64,000 bases of DNA from a virus. Below the pieces are notes generated by a model, which did not search any database, was not told where the DNA came from, and was given only the letters and a program-made list of their open reading frames with translations. The stretch lies in IMG/VR virus record IMGVR_UViG_3300011116_000925, positions 1-64,000 of that record; one strand, 5' to 3'. Below are positions 50,009 through 58,862 of this stretch, piece after piece; position 1 is the first letter of the stretch, and the number at the start of each line of letters is the position of its first letter. A program made the translations under genes and the position numbers.

Positions 50009-53000
50009 TTATACCGCTTGAGCGCCATGTATTGTTCCAGTTGCCTTTAAGCGTATTGGAATGTAGATAAATTCGACTGCTCTAACTGGTTCAATGGCTA
50101 TATCTACCCAAAGTTCATTTCTATCAATTCTTGTTGGTGTATTATTACTCTCATCACAGACAACCAAGAAATCATATAATCCTCGTCGTGTTGTTAGATC
50201 ATTCATCATTCGATCAATGACACCTTTGATTTCACTTCTAGTGATTTTATCATTAGGTTCAAATATAAACGGACGACTTATAATATCTAGCTGCCTACGA
50301 AGATAAACAACCAACCTAGCTACGTTTACTCGATCTTCAGAAGTTTGTATTGCACTTAGTGTCTTCTGACCCATTGCAACTAAACCACTTCCTGGAATAA
50401 ACAACAATGGATTAATTTTAGAAGTATATAATGAATCTTCCTGTCCAGCAGTTAATCCAACTGGCTTAAATTCTCCATCTGTACTACTAACATATCCAAC
50501 ATTAACTAAGTTAGACAATATTCCTCGACGTAATCCTGCTGGCGCAAACCACTGTTCACCAACAGCATCATTATATGCAAATGTTCTCAACATTGCATGG
50601 CTTGCTGGTACCGCTACATTTGCTCCACTCAAACTAGTTGCATATCCATTAGGATAATATATAGAACTATATGTATAGGATATCGTCAATCCATCTTCAC
50701 CAGTTTCTGCAGCATTATTAGAATTATTGACCCAATTTAGAATATTAGTGGTGCTATTATCCAATCTCATTGGAGTTTCACCAATGATAAATGCTGTTTC
50801 TTTACGATCTATATTTAGATTTACTAGGTCCGGCATCAATTCAGGATATCCAGGAGCAGCAATTAAATTAAAGAACTTACTAGGATCTCTAATTTCATAA
50901 CTTGCATTTACTGCCGCTGCCAAAGCCTGTACAACACTGGCTCTCTGTGCCTTTCTAGCTCCATATAATGATCCATTGGCTTTCGTTCCACTATGTAATA
51001 CCCAACGATCCTGCCATTCTGGAAGATCATCACTCATTCTGGTATTTCCATCAGGATAATCATTTGGATTCAACAATGATGGTTTATATTGTCTAACTAC
51101 CATTCCACTAATACGAGTATTAAACAATAACATACCTCGTGGATACAATGTTGGATCTGGAGCATCCGGATCTAAATAATCAGATACCAATAAATCTGCT
51201 GGCAACACACTACCAGTTGTTTCACCAGTAGAATTTACTCTGGCATCATGAAATAGTATTCCTTGCATGGATGTTTGATCAGTATCATCTAATAAATTCC
51301 AATTTAGGCCATCATAACGATAAATTCTAGGATAATTATCCAAATCTGATGTATCCAACCATAAATCATTTGATACTAAACTTGTGTTATCGCTCTGTGT
51401 GGATGGTTTACTTGCTGCAACAATCACACCACCTGGATCTGTTGTAGCATTTGCAGATATATTCTTATATCCTACCCATGTCGTTCCATTATGTTGCATT
51501 ATATCAATTGAACTGATATTTGTATCATACCATAATGTATTTGCATCTGGATTGCTCGTAGGAGTTGCTGCACTTGCTTCATATGAAAGCAATGACCAAT
51601 TACTATAAGTTCCCGCATCAATTCCTGCTGCTGCCAATGGATTTCCAGTTCCTTCTGCCAACACAATTTCATCACCAATTGAATTTCTTATTTCAATTGC
51701 ACCTGATGTCAATACAATTGCTGTGACATGTGAAACATTGGCAGCACTGACTGCTGTCACGAAATCTGCTGCTGTGTTTCCTCCAATAGTCACTGTTGAT
51801 CCATTTAATGTAAATGTATGTCCAGATGTTACTGAAGGACTAGTATCAGTTCCAGTAACTGCATTAGGAACATTTCCTTCCCAATATTTTATTTTGAAAC
51901 TTCCCGTTGAATCATTTGAAACGTCATAATCAACATAAATTACACCAGTAACTATATTACTAGCGTCTCCAGATCCTTCATATGCGGTAATTGCCGCTGC
52001 ATTATTTGCATACAACGGAGCCTGCATTGTCACCCACGAACCAGCCACGCTATCATATTTCTTAACCACAAATTTTCCACCTAGATTTGGTGATGTAGTT
52101 TTAATCCACAAGCTACCATCTGGTCTTGGACTTGAATCTGTAGAAAAATATTGTGGAATCTGTGTATGAGTTGCATAAGTTAAAATTGGCTTACGATAAG
52201 TTTTAGCAGTAATATGAAGTTGAGTTAACAAACCTCCGTTACTTCCACCACCTATTACAACATCAAGGCTTTCACTATAAATTTCTAATTTATTGTTTAC
52301 AACTGCCGCAGTAATACCTGCTGTACTTAAAGTAGAATTAAGATTAATTACTGAAACTAATCCTGAGCTCAATGACGTTCCTGTCGTTGTAATTGTTGTT
52401 CCATTGATAACCAGATCAACTGCACTCGTTATGGTTGATACCGTAGCAGTGCTTTTGACTGTAGCCCATTTTGATCTCCAGTCATTGCTTCCAACTTGAT
52501 ACCAAGCGTTATCAGATGCTTTGTAAAATACTTTATTATCAGTTGAAGTTGTATTAATTGCATAACTTCCAATAGTTCCATAACTTCCAATAGGAGTTCC
52601 AGTGTCAATATAACTGGAATCTGTAATTAATAACGGTACCTTATTTTTAAATACTTGATTTGCGGCATCCCATTCAAAAATTCCAAACAAACTGTTTGAT
52701 AAATCAAACCAATAAGTCCCATTTACTGGAATTCCCACTGGAGCAGATGCTGATCCAGCTAATTGTGCTAAATCTATATCTGCTCGCTGAATATATGCAC
52801 TGTTACTCAATCCTAAGTAACTATATGCTGCAAATAATCCATATTCACTAACTTCACTGCCTTGAACCACGGTATTAAAACCATCTACTTGAAAAGTTGG
52901 AATTCCAAATGTTTCAGTAAGTTCTCTCTGGCTACCAATTTTATAAAGCTTAGTTGCATTCGCTGGTAATGTACCTTGTGCAAGGCTACTACCACTTGCC

Positions 53001-53116
53001 GCAGTTTTATTTGCAGATGTTGCAACTAGAATATAAGGTATCGTGCCTGGTTCTCCAGGTACGTAGACAGAATCGTCTATAACTGTAATTTGTGTTCCTG
53101 GACTCAATAATGCCAT
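50009..53116 (-). CDS. 18: Tail sheath protein gp18 (long form)
   Basis: 1035 residues from ATG 53116 (MALLSPGTQITVIDDS, like T4 MTLLSPGIEL), with AGGAG 10 bp upstream. The C-terminal sheath domain is clear (EQWFAPAGLRRG, ILFI-type FIPGSGLVAMGQKTL, RREL-type RRQLDIISRPFIFEPN). T4 gp18 has 659 residues; here the middle carries extra modules with repeats of the type LW-[IY/LD]-x-T and GxxW. These likely decorate the outside of the tail. Confidence 0.93.
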   Translation of the reverse strand: MALLSPGTQITVIDDSVYVPGEPGTIPYILVATSANKTAASGSSLAQGTLPANATKLYKIGSQRELTETFGIPTFQVDGFNTVVQGSEVSEYGLFAAYSYLGLSNSAYIQRADIDLAQLAGSASAPVGIPVNGTYWFDLSNSLFGIFEWDAANQVFKNKVPLLITDSSYIDTGTPIGSYGTIGSYAINTTSTDNKVFYKASDNAWYQVGSNDWRSKWATVKSTATVSTITSAVDLVINGTTITTTGTSLSSGLVSVINLNSTLSTAGITAAVVNNKLEIYSESLDVVIGGGSNGGLLTQLHITAKTYRKPILTYATHTQIPQYFSTDSSPRPDGSLWIKTTSPNLGGKFVVKKYDSVAGSWVTMQAPLYANNAAAITAYEGSGDASNIVTGVIYVDYDVSNDSTGSFKIKYWEGNVPNAVTGTDTSPSVTSGHTFTLNGSTVTIGGNTAADFVTAVSAANVSHVTAIVLTSGAIEIRNSIGDEIVLAEGTGNPLAAAGIDAGTYSNWSLLSYEASAATPTSNPDANTLWYDTNISSIDIMQHNGTTWVGYKNISANATTDPGGVIVAASKPSTQSDNTSLVSNDLWLDTSDLDNYPRIYRYDGLNWNLLDDTDQTSMQGILFHDARVNSTGETTGSVLPADLLVSDYLDPDAPDPTLYPRGMLLFNTRISGMVVRQYKPSLLNPNDYPDGNTRMSDDLPEWQDRWVLHSGTKANGSLYGARKAQRASVVQALAAAVNASYEIRDPSKFFNLIAAPGYPELMPDLVNLNIDRKETAFIIGETPMRLDNSTTNILNWVNNSNNAAETGEDGLTISYTYSSIYYPNGYATSLSGANVAVPASHAMLRTFAYNDAVGEQWFAPAGLRRGILSNLVNVGYVSSTDGEFKPVGLTAGQEDSLYTSKINPLLFIPGSGLVAMGQKTLSAIQTSEDRVNVARLVVYLRRQLDIISRPFIFEPNDKITRSEIKGVIDRMMNDLTTRRGLYDFLVVCDESNNTPTRIDRNELWVDIAIEPVRAVEFIYIPIRLKATGTIHGAQAV

Positions 53117-53144
53117 CGTATTAAAACTCCTAATAGTATATTGA

Positions 53145-53152
53145 TATTTAGC
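53145..53152 (-). promoter_or_regulatory. Late promoter box GCTAAATA for gp18
   Basis: CTAAATA variant with a 28 bp leader including AGGAG. Confidence 0.45.
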
Positions 53153-53220
53153 TAAACCCATCAATTTAACTCTTCTTAAGTTATTTTCTATGACCTTTAA
53201 AAAAGATATTAAATAAGAGT

Positions 53221-53556
53221 ATGAGACCTAAATGTTTAATCTGTAATAATCCCAAGGCAATAAATTATAGAAAAAACAATAAAACCTATTACAGAAAAAC
53301 ATGTAATAGATGTATGGTCAATTCAGACAAAAAGAAACCTCTTCATTGGGAACGAAGCGGTTATAAGAAAAAATTAATATGTGATAGATGTGGATATAGA
53401 GCTAAAAATTTAATTCAACTTGATGTCTTTCATATTGATGGCGATTTACGCAATTGTAAGATAGGAAATCTTAAAACAATTTGTGCAAATTGTCAACGAG
53501 TATTTGGAACCATAGAACATTCATGGAAAACTGGTGATTTAATTCCTGATATGTGA
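53221..53556 (+). CDS. Small HNH-like zinc protein
   Basis: 111 residues with three cysteine pairs (CLICNN, CNRCMV, CDRCGYRA) and LDVFHIDGDLRNCKIGNLKT followed by CANC, an HNH-type nuclease core with the order H-D-N-C-C. Alone on the plus strand between gp18 and gp1, so it may be a mobile nuclease. Activity unproved. Confidence 0.78.
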   Translation: MRPKCLICNNPKAINYRKNNKTYYRKTCNRCMVNSDKKKPLHWERSGYKKKLICDRCGYRAKNLIQLDVFHIDGDLRNCKIGNLKTICANCQRVFGTIEHSWKTGDLIPDM

Positions 53557-54174
53557 TAACATGATTTGATCGATAGATGAATGCAAATCTGATATGGTTT
53601 TGTTATTTTCAATGTGATATTTGTGTGGATGAATTATCCATTCATATTCACTAGCATGTACTTCTGGATAATATAATGTCATATGCCGTCGTAAATCCTT
53701 TATATCATCATATTCCAAAGTTGCCCATTCTGGATCTGGACCGCGACGAACACGTATTGTGGCTCCTCCTAATTTTTCGATCATATTGATCTCATTTTGA
53801 AATCTACAATCACTCATGACAAATTTACCATGAATCTCACCTAATAGATCATATTCTAAACTCGCAATCCAGATATCATCATGAAATCCTCGACGAGCTA
53901 CTTCTGTCCCCCATTTTTGTAACGCGATTCGTGGTGAAAATCCTGGCATATTCAATCTTTTTGCCCACCAGGTATCTTCTTGTTCTCTCCAATCTCGGCT
54001 TTCTTTAGAATCACCTTCTAATAATTTTCTAGGCCAATGAAAAATATGAGATACTGCATCTTTTAATGGATCTGCAAAACTCACTTGTTTATAATTATAA
54101 TTATCAACTAGATATTTGGCCACGGTGTCTTTACCACTGCCAATATATCCAACAATACCAAATATTTGAAGCAT
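53539..54174 (-). CDS. 1: Deoxynucleoside monophosphate kinase, gp1-like
   Basis: 211 residues with P-loop GYIGSGKDT (9-17), QVSFADPLKDAV and a lid-like RVRRG. LQKWGTEVAR and DCRFQNEINMI match dNMP kinases, which feed dNTP synthesis with NrdAB. Leaderless host-type promoter (TATAAT 6 bp before the ATG), so early. Confidence 0.88.
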   Translation of the reverse strand: MLQIFGIVGYIGSGKDTVAKYLVDNYNYKQVSFADPLKDAVSHIFHWPRKLLEGDSKESRDWREQEDTWWAKRLNMPGFSPRIALQKWGTEVARRGFHDDIWIASLEYDLLGEIHGKFVMSDCRFQNEINMIEKLGGATIRVRRGPDPEWATLEYDDIKDLRRHMTLYYPEVHASEYEWIIHPHKYHIENNKTISDLHSSIDQIMLSHIRN

Positions 54175-54180
54175 ACTGGT

Positions 54181-54210
54181 ATTATACTGATTAGACTTCA
54201 GTCTTGTCTA
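54181..54210 (-). promoter_or_regulatory. Host-type promoter, leaderless
   Basis: TAGACA, 18 bp, perfect TATAAT, then ACCAGT and the ATG of gp1. Confidence 0.62.
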
Positions 54211-54215
54211 TATTT

Positions 54216-54695
54216 TTATGGATGTAATAGTAATTTTGAAAACAAATTTTTGAATTGAGGATTGTTTGCATCACCTAAATACCATGCAACCGTAAGCTCT
54301 GGTCTCACACATGCTACCTGTTTTGCATTGATATACTTTCCATCAAATCCAGGAATCTTACAGAATTTAAAGAATTCAAATTCATCAGCATTCATAATAA
54401 ACGGATAAGATGGATCAATAATTTCATCATACAGAAAATCTAAATCTTTGGCTAAATTTGCAAAAATTTTGATCTGTTTAATATCTGCATGTTCAGCAGC
54501 AAGTGTAATTGTGGTGTTAAAATTAGATGCGCCTTGGGAATTTCCTAGACTAAGATATTTCTTAACCAATGGATGTTTGGCATATTTGGTACCCATTTGG
54601 AATCCAGCATGATGCGCTTGGGCCATTCCTTTTCCTGAATTCATACTTTGTAAATCAGTTCTAACCAAAATATAGGCCACAATATTTTCAACCAA
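54216..54695 (-). CDS. Peptidyl-tRNA hydrolase 2-like protein
   Basis: 159 residues. LVRTDLQSMNSGKGMAQA and HHAGFQMG match the Pth2 N-terminal motif (VVRxDLxMxxGKxAAQxxHA) with its Lys and His. Start is TTG 54695, 7 bp after AGGAG, since no ATG is better placed. It could rescue peptidyl-tRNAs; some Pth2-like proteins have other roles. Confidence 0.75.
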   Translation of the reverse strand: MVENIVAYILVRTDLQSMNSGKGMAQAHHAGFQMGTKYAKHPLVKKYLSLGNSQGASNFNTTITLAAEHADIKQIKIFANLAKDLDFLYDEIIDPSYPFIMNADEFEFFKFCKIPGFDGKYINAKQVACVRPELTVAWYLGDANNPQFKNLFSKLLLHP

Positions 54696-54747
54696 ATTGT
54701 ATCTCCTCTATATGGATAGTAACATAATTTAGAATTAATACAACAAA

Positions 54748-55185
54748 TTATTTAGGCAATGGAGTCATAATTCGTCTACGGACATCATCCAATTTTCGTT
54801 CAGCTTCTTTGACATCTCTTTCATATAGATTTAATTGATCTAACATTGAATCTGGAATCGTAGTATTTTGATTTCTTAAAATTTCAATTTGATGTTGAAT
54901 TTTGTTCCATTTATCAGCTTGTTCATTTCTAACATGTTGATAAAAAGACAATTCTATATAATTAATATGATTCATAGTCTTTAGAACTTCACTATAGAAT
55001 GCTAATCTGGGAAGATTCAAATTATCCCATTGTGATATCACGGTAAAAATACTGGCTACCGCTGCCGCAATACTTCCTATCATAATTATTTTGCTTTTAA
55101 AATACTCAAAAGCTCTAACTAATGGAGTCTTAATTATTTCATCTGTAGGATTTTCTGATTTCTTTCTATGTCTAGTTGTTGGCAT
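54748..55185 (-). CDS. Membrane-anchored coiled-coil protein
   Basis: 145 residues from ATG 55185. Basic start, one transmembrane segment (about residues 32-52, IIMIGSIAAAVASIFTVI), then a long coiled coil (QHQIEILRNQN, ERDVKEAERKLDD). The layout recalls Rz-type spanins, but there is no companion lipoprotein, so this is only a suggestion. Confidence 0.68.
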   Translation of the reverse strand: MPTTRHRKKSENPTDEIIKTPLVRAFEYFKSKIIMIGSIAAAVASIFTVISQWDNLNLPRLAFYSEVLKTMNHINYIELSFYQHVRNEQADKWNKIQHQIEILRNQNTTIPDSMLDQLNLYERDVKEAERKLDDVRRRIMTPLPK

Positions 55186-55189
55186 CAAA

Positions 55190-55939
55190 TTAACCTATCA
55201 CGAAGGTTAGTGGTTTTGAACCTTCCGCATATTTGTGTAGTTCATCTTCCATACGTTCAATCAATGCCTGGCCTTCAGCCTTTAAAGCCGTTCCATTTAA
55301 TGTGGTACCACCTTGTGGTCCAGGAGTGCTTCCAAATTTTTCTCTAGCTTCTCCTATCATTATCTTTGCAATTCCTAATGAATAATCCTTGATCCAAGGA
55401 GATGCATATATATCCTGTAATATGGTTTCATCTGGGCGATAATTATCTAACCATAATAATACATTTTCAAGTGCATGTATATTTCTATTGATTACTAGTT
55501 TTTTAGTCTGTGAATCATATGTGAATACAATATTTCCACCAAACATTCTGCCAACCAACTTTGTATATTGAACAAACATATCATATGTAGCTAATCCACC
55601 TATTCTACCACCCTGTAACAAATACAAATTACTATAAGCAGATGAAAATGGATCAAAATTAGTTGACCCTTGACCAGAGGCCATTCCTCCCCATGATCGT
55701 CTATAAATCGCTCTAACATTCATAATGAGTGGATCAAGAACATATAGGTTTTGATTTGGTTGTAAATCTAAAAACCCATAACTTTCTTCCATACTATTTG
55801 AACTGAGCTGACGATATTTACTTATAGCTTTACCTAAGGCAACTTCATAATGAATTGGATCTAATTCCACCTCCACCATTCCACCACCTAGCATTGCTTT
55901 TACATAATCATAGACATCTTTTTTTAAATCTATAGCCAT
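55190..55939 (-). CDS. 13: Neck protein gp13
   Basis: 249 residues from ATG 55939 (MAIDLKKDVYDYV), which is 4 bp after ACTAAATA; a GTG 12 codons upstream is the alternative. The body follows T4 gp13: MVEVELDPIHYEVALGKAIS, NVRAIYRRSW, and the closing WIKDYSLGIAKIMIGEAREK with GxLNG and ERMEDEL. It joins head to tail together with gp14. Confidence 0.9.
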   Translation of the reverse strand: MAIDLKKDVYDYVKAMLGGGMVEVELDPIHYEVALGKAISKYRQLSSNSMEESYGFLDLQPNQNLYVLDPLIMNVRAIYRRSWGGMASGQGSTNFDPFSSAYSNLYLLQGGRIGGLATYDMFVQYTKLVGRMFGGNIVFTYDSQTKKLVINRNIHALENVLLWLDNYRPDETILQDIYASPWIKDYSLGIAKIMIGEAREKFGSTPGPQGGTTLNGTALKAEGQALIERMEDELHKYAEGSKPLTFVIG

Positions 55940-55943
55940 ATCA

Positions 55944-55951
55944 TATTTAGT
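55944..55951 (-). promoter_or_regulatory. Late promoter box ACTAAATA for gp13
   Basis: Spacer TGAT to the ATG at 55939. The box contains the stop of the upstream gene. Confidence 0.55.
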
Positions 55952-56267
55952 ATGGTCGTAAATTTTCTCTATCACTATATTTGATGTCTATGAATAACGA
56001 ATCAATTTCATATATCATACCATTGACTCGTTTCTTAAACGAGATATAATTATATTCATCATTCAACTGAAATCCACCAATAGGTGGTATCCATACTCTA
56101 GATTTAGTTGATTCATTATTTGATTCCATGGGAATTTCATTTTCAAACCAACCAGTTCTCCAAACACCTTGATAATTTATCAAGTAAGTTTTGGTATTAA
56201 AATCTATAAGTTTCGCAAATTCTTCATAATGATCTGGTAATTTAATTTCTTTTAAATTTACCTCCAT
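55947..56267 (-). CDS. Small protein, family of three tandem copies (copy 3)
   Basis: 106 residues. KTYLINYQGVWRTGWF aligns with the YxLRTxDxxxVxxFKMDF core of the two upstream genes, and a GGFQL block follows. Most diverged copy. Overlaps the middle copy by 10 bp. Confidence 0.66.
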   Translation of the reverse strand: MEVNLKEIKLPDHYEEFAKLIDFNTKTYLINYQGVWRTGWFENEIPMESNNESTKSRVWIPPIGGFQLNDEYNYISFKKRVNGMIYEIDSLFIDIKYSDRENLRPY

Positions 56268-56608
56268 CTACGTGAACCCATACCACTATCATAATCAGAA
56301 TATCCAGATTTGATAGCAGAAAATAGATCATCTAGCTCGTAAATGTCTAAAATTTTGGATAAATCTGAATCAGATCTGAGTTTCGTAGATACATAGGTGA
56401 TTGGAGTGATCATTTGAAAAAATCCCTCATAGAAATCCATCTTAAATTGAACCACTGCAGGTCCATCCTTAGTTCTAAGGAAATAGACTTTTTTCATATC
56501 AACCATTTTAAGCAATTCTAATAGAGTATCAGGCTTTTTAAGTTTATGGAGTGTTAGGAAATCTCCAGAATTTGACGGTTCGTTATCATCTTCATCAATA
56601 TGTGACAT
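56258..56608 (-). CDS. Small protein, family of three tandem copies (copy 2)
   Basis: 116 residues. The core VYFLRTKDGPAVVQFKMDFY and GFFQM match copy 1. A charged, Ser/Asp-rich N- and C-terminus surround it. TAATG overlap with copy 1. Confidence 0.67.
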   Translation of the reverse strand: MSHIDEDDNEPSNSGDFLTLHKLKKPDTLLELLKMVDMKKVYFLRTKDGPAVVQFKMDFYEGFFQMITPITYVSTKLRSDSDLSKILDIYELDDLFSAIKSGYSDYDSGMGSRRWR

Positions 56609-56889
56609 TACAAATCCTCCGATTTCTTAATTGAATACAACGTGTCATCAATAATAAAGGCACAAGAAATAGATTTCAAATCAGATTCATATCTAATTCT
56701 CCAAAGGTCTCCATTGCTTTCCATAAAACCAAATAGACCACTAGAAAAATCCATCTTAAATTTTCCAACTCTCCATCGGTCACCTGTTCGAAGAAGATAT
56801 GTTGTTCCTACTTCAAATCCTCGAAAACAGTCAAGCAAAGTTTCTCCGAGTACCACTGGTTTAAATCTAAAAAGATCACTATTATTCAT
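56608..56889 (-). CDS. Small protein, family of three tandem copies (copy 1)
   Basis: 93 residues. Core TYLLRTGDRWRVGKFKMDFS then GLFGFM and a final strand FIIDDTLYSIKKSE. The beta-strand pattern suggests a small barrel. Shares TAATG with the long gene upstream. Function unknown. Confidence 0.67.
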   Translation of the reverse strand: MNNSDLFRFKPVVLGETLLDCFRGFEVGTTYLLRTGDRWRVGKFKMDFSSGLFGFMESNGDLWRIRYESDLKSISCAFIIDDTLYSIKKSEDL

Positions 56890-57992
56890 TATTTAAATGC
56901 CTTCAGAATTAGGGTTTCTAGTGTCAGACGACCTCGACATTTTTGTTCAGTTGCCTTGATTGCCTTAATTTCTTTTTCTGCCTGTGTAAACTTATTATGA
57001 GTTCTAATAACTTTAAGTTGCTGATCAGGCTTTCGAAGTGTTTTCCTAAAACTAACATTAGGATCAAAATCCTGAATTTTAGTTCCCTTAATTGTCAATA
57101 CTCCACCGACCTTAGCCATATAGACTTCGATCTTTCGATATTTGACATTATATACGAGAACAGATGTTGAACCCACAATTTCAACTGGATTAATACCAAC
57201 CACATTGAGTTTATCATCTCGGCTCAGATATTTTACCTTTCGAACCAATTCAGATGCAGTCTTAACCTTCTTCTTTCGTGCAGGACGACCAGCCTTAGTA
57301 TTGGCCTTAAGATTATCGAGCTCACTTAACAAAGAAACATACCATTCCTTTGCCAATCTAATTCTCTTTCTATTCCAGTTTGAATAAGATTCTGTGACTT
57401 GATCATCCTTTCCAATCAATTCCAATTCATCTAGATGTCTCTTGTAATAATTCTTAACTACGTTAGTATGAATAGCCGATTGACGAAGAAGCTGTCCAGG
57501 ATTATCCCATTTCTCTACATCAATCATATCATCCAAAGTTGCAATAAGATTATCGGTGGCTGTTTTCATTCTTTCACCAGGACTGATCTTCTTTTCTGAT
57601 TTCAAAATTTCTACAGAAGTTGGATCATTCAAATAACTGGTCGTAATATCATCCCAACGAACCTTATATCTTTCAATTGTGTCCTTGCTTAGATTTGCGC
57701 CCCCCATCCAAATCCAGGCAATTTTTCCAACATTCAAAAATGCCGTATCCTTGATGCCAGAATATCCTTCATGTGGCAAATTAAACATTTTTGCGGCATC
57801 CAAAGCAAATCTCTTTAGATCCTTAGTATCAAATACTGCATTTGCCCAATTCAAAGCCTCACCAAATTTTGATTCGTAATCTGTTCGAGTACAATCAATT
57901 TCTGCCAATAGTGGTTCATTCCCATATGCTTTGATAATATCAGCAGCATATCGAATCTTTCGACCAGTATTTGATTTCTTTCCGCGAGCCAT
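56889..57992 (-). CDS. Conserved basic phage protein, unknown
   Basis: 367 residues, Lys/Arg-rich, helical first two thirds (KIRYAADIIKAYGNEP) and a beta-rich end with KVGGVLTIKGTKIQDF. GRPARKKKV near residue 240 is a basic linker. The length and charge suggest nucleic-acid binding. Somewhat richer in GC than neighbours. Head of the group of small genes that follows. Confidence 0.73.
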   Translation of the reverse strand: MARGKKSNTGRKIRYAADIIKAYGNEPLLAEIDCTRTDYESKFGEALNWANAVFDTKDLKRFALDAAKMFNLPHEGYSGIKDTAFLNVGKIAWIWMGGANLSKDTIERYKVRWDDITTSYLNDPTSVEILKSEKKISPGERMKTATDNLIATLDDMIDVEKWDNPGQLLRQSAIHTNVVKNYYKRHLDELELIGKDDQVTESYSNWNRKRIRLAKEWYVSLLSELDNLKANTKAGRPARKKKVKTASELVRKVKYLSRDDKLNVVGINPVEIVGSTSVLVYNVKYRKIEVYMAKVGGVLTIKGTKIQDFDPNVSFRKTLRKPDQQLKVIRTHNKFTQAEKEIKAIKATEQKCRGRLTLETLILKAFK

Positions 57993-58301
57993 TTAATATT
58001 CCTTTATAATTCCATGACCATGATATTGCGTGGTTCGTTGCACGCCACATGACGTATAATAATTAGCTACCACATCATTCCATCTGAGTACAAAAAAAGT
58101 ATATGCTGTTTCATTTAAAAAATCAACACGAAATTTATCAGTAGGTTTTGGATGTCTCCATTTCACACTATATTCAGATAAATCATAGGTATCAATTAAC
58201 CATTTATTCATTCTACGCATTATTTGATTGGCTCCATTTTTATCTTGCCAACATGCATAGAAATAATATGAATAGGTATATTTTGGAATATTAAATTTCA
58301 T
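57993..58301 (-). CDS. Small protein of the FxLRW family
   Basis: 102 residues: MNKWLIDTYDLSEY, FRVDFLNETAYTFFVLRWND, then an additional tail. Same order of helix, strand and final helix as the genes near 19-23 kb. ATGA coupling with the copy upstream. Confidence 0.68.
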   Translation of the reverse strand: MKFNIPKYTYSYYFYACWQDKNGANQIMRRMNKWLIDTYDLSEYSVKWRHPKPTDKFRVDFLNETAYTFFVLRWNDVVANYYTSCGVQRTTQYHGHGIIKEY

Positions 58302-58567
58302 TTTATGCTTGTGAATTTATCATGCCATGCCAATAGAAACATAGATAGGTATTCTTGTGATTTGAACCTAAAGCAATCTACAATATACCACTCAGAATTT
58401 ATTTTTGTTTCAGTTGCAATAGAATGAATTCGAGTCTTAAATCCATAATTGCCAAATTGTTTCAAACACCAATTTTCTGCAGCAATTAATGTATATGTGA
58501 AATTTGTATTACCATATGAAAAATATCCAAATGGGACCTTAAGGTTATATCCAAATCGATATTTCAT
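58298..58567 (-). CDS. Small protein of the FxLRW family
   Basis: 89 residues: AENWCLKQFGNYGFK, CFRFKSQEYLSMFLLAWHD. W-C and FG are in place. ATGA coupling with the copy upstream. Function unknown. Confidence 0.7.
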   Translation of the reverse strand: MKYRFGYNLKVPFGYFSYGNTNFTYTLIAAENWCLKQFGNYGFKTRIHSIATETKINSEWYIVDCFRFKSQEYLSMFLLAWHDKFTSIK

Positions 58568-58806
58568 TCTGAAAATGCTCGCAGTTTTTCATTCCAAGCC
58601 AAAATGAACATTCCCATATCTCGTTCATGCCTAAATGTAAAAATTGCATTTAAGAAAAAATCTGGATGTCCGTATGAAAAATTCTTAATGCCAAAATTTC
58701 TGCCACACCATTTGTTTGCATCAATACACATCTTTCTAAATTCTGATTGTAAAGAATGTTTGGCATAACTCAATGAAAATTGAATCATATTTTGGTACAG
58801 CTTCAT
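58564..58806 (-). CDS. Small protein of the FxLRW family
   Basis: Start at ATG 58806 (MKLYQNMIQF), 8 bp after a TATTAT box; a TTG upstream lies in the promoter. 80 residues with NKWCGRNFGIKNF and FTFRHERDMGMFILAW. First of three coupled copies. Confidence 0.68.
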   Translation of the reverse strand: MKLYQNMIQFSLSYAKHSLQSEFRKMCIDANKWCGRNFGIKNFSYGHPDFFLNAIFTFRHERDMGMFILAWNEKLRAFSE

Positions 58807-58810
58807 ATAT

Positions 58811-58842
58811 ACCAATAATAACACAATATTATTATTGGTCAA
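58811..58842 (-). promoter_or_regulatory. Host-type promoter with operator-like inverted repeat
   Basis: TTGACC, 16 bp, TATTAT. The spacer and boxes carry a 10 bp inverted repeat (ACCAATAATA and TATTATTGGT), so a regulator may bind here. Confidence 0.5.
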
Positions 58843-58862
58843 TCACTACTTTGGATAAATTA

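Noticed and set aside
54748-55185. Firm call as an Rz spanin
   Set aside because: One membrane segment plus coiled coil fits, but no endolysin, holin or Rz1 lipoprotein is nearby.
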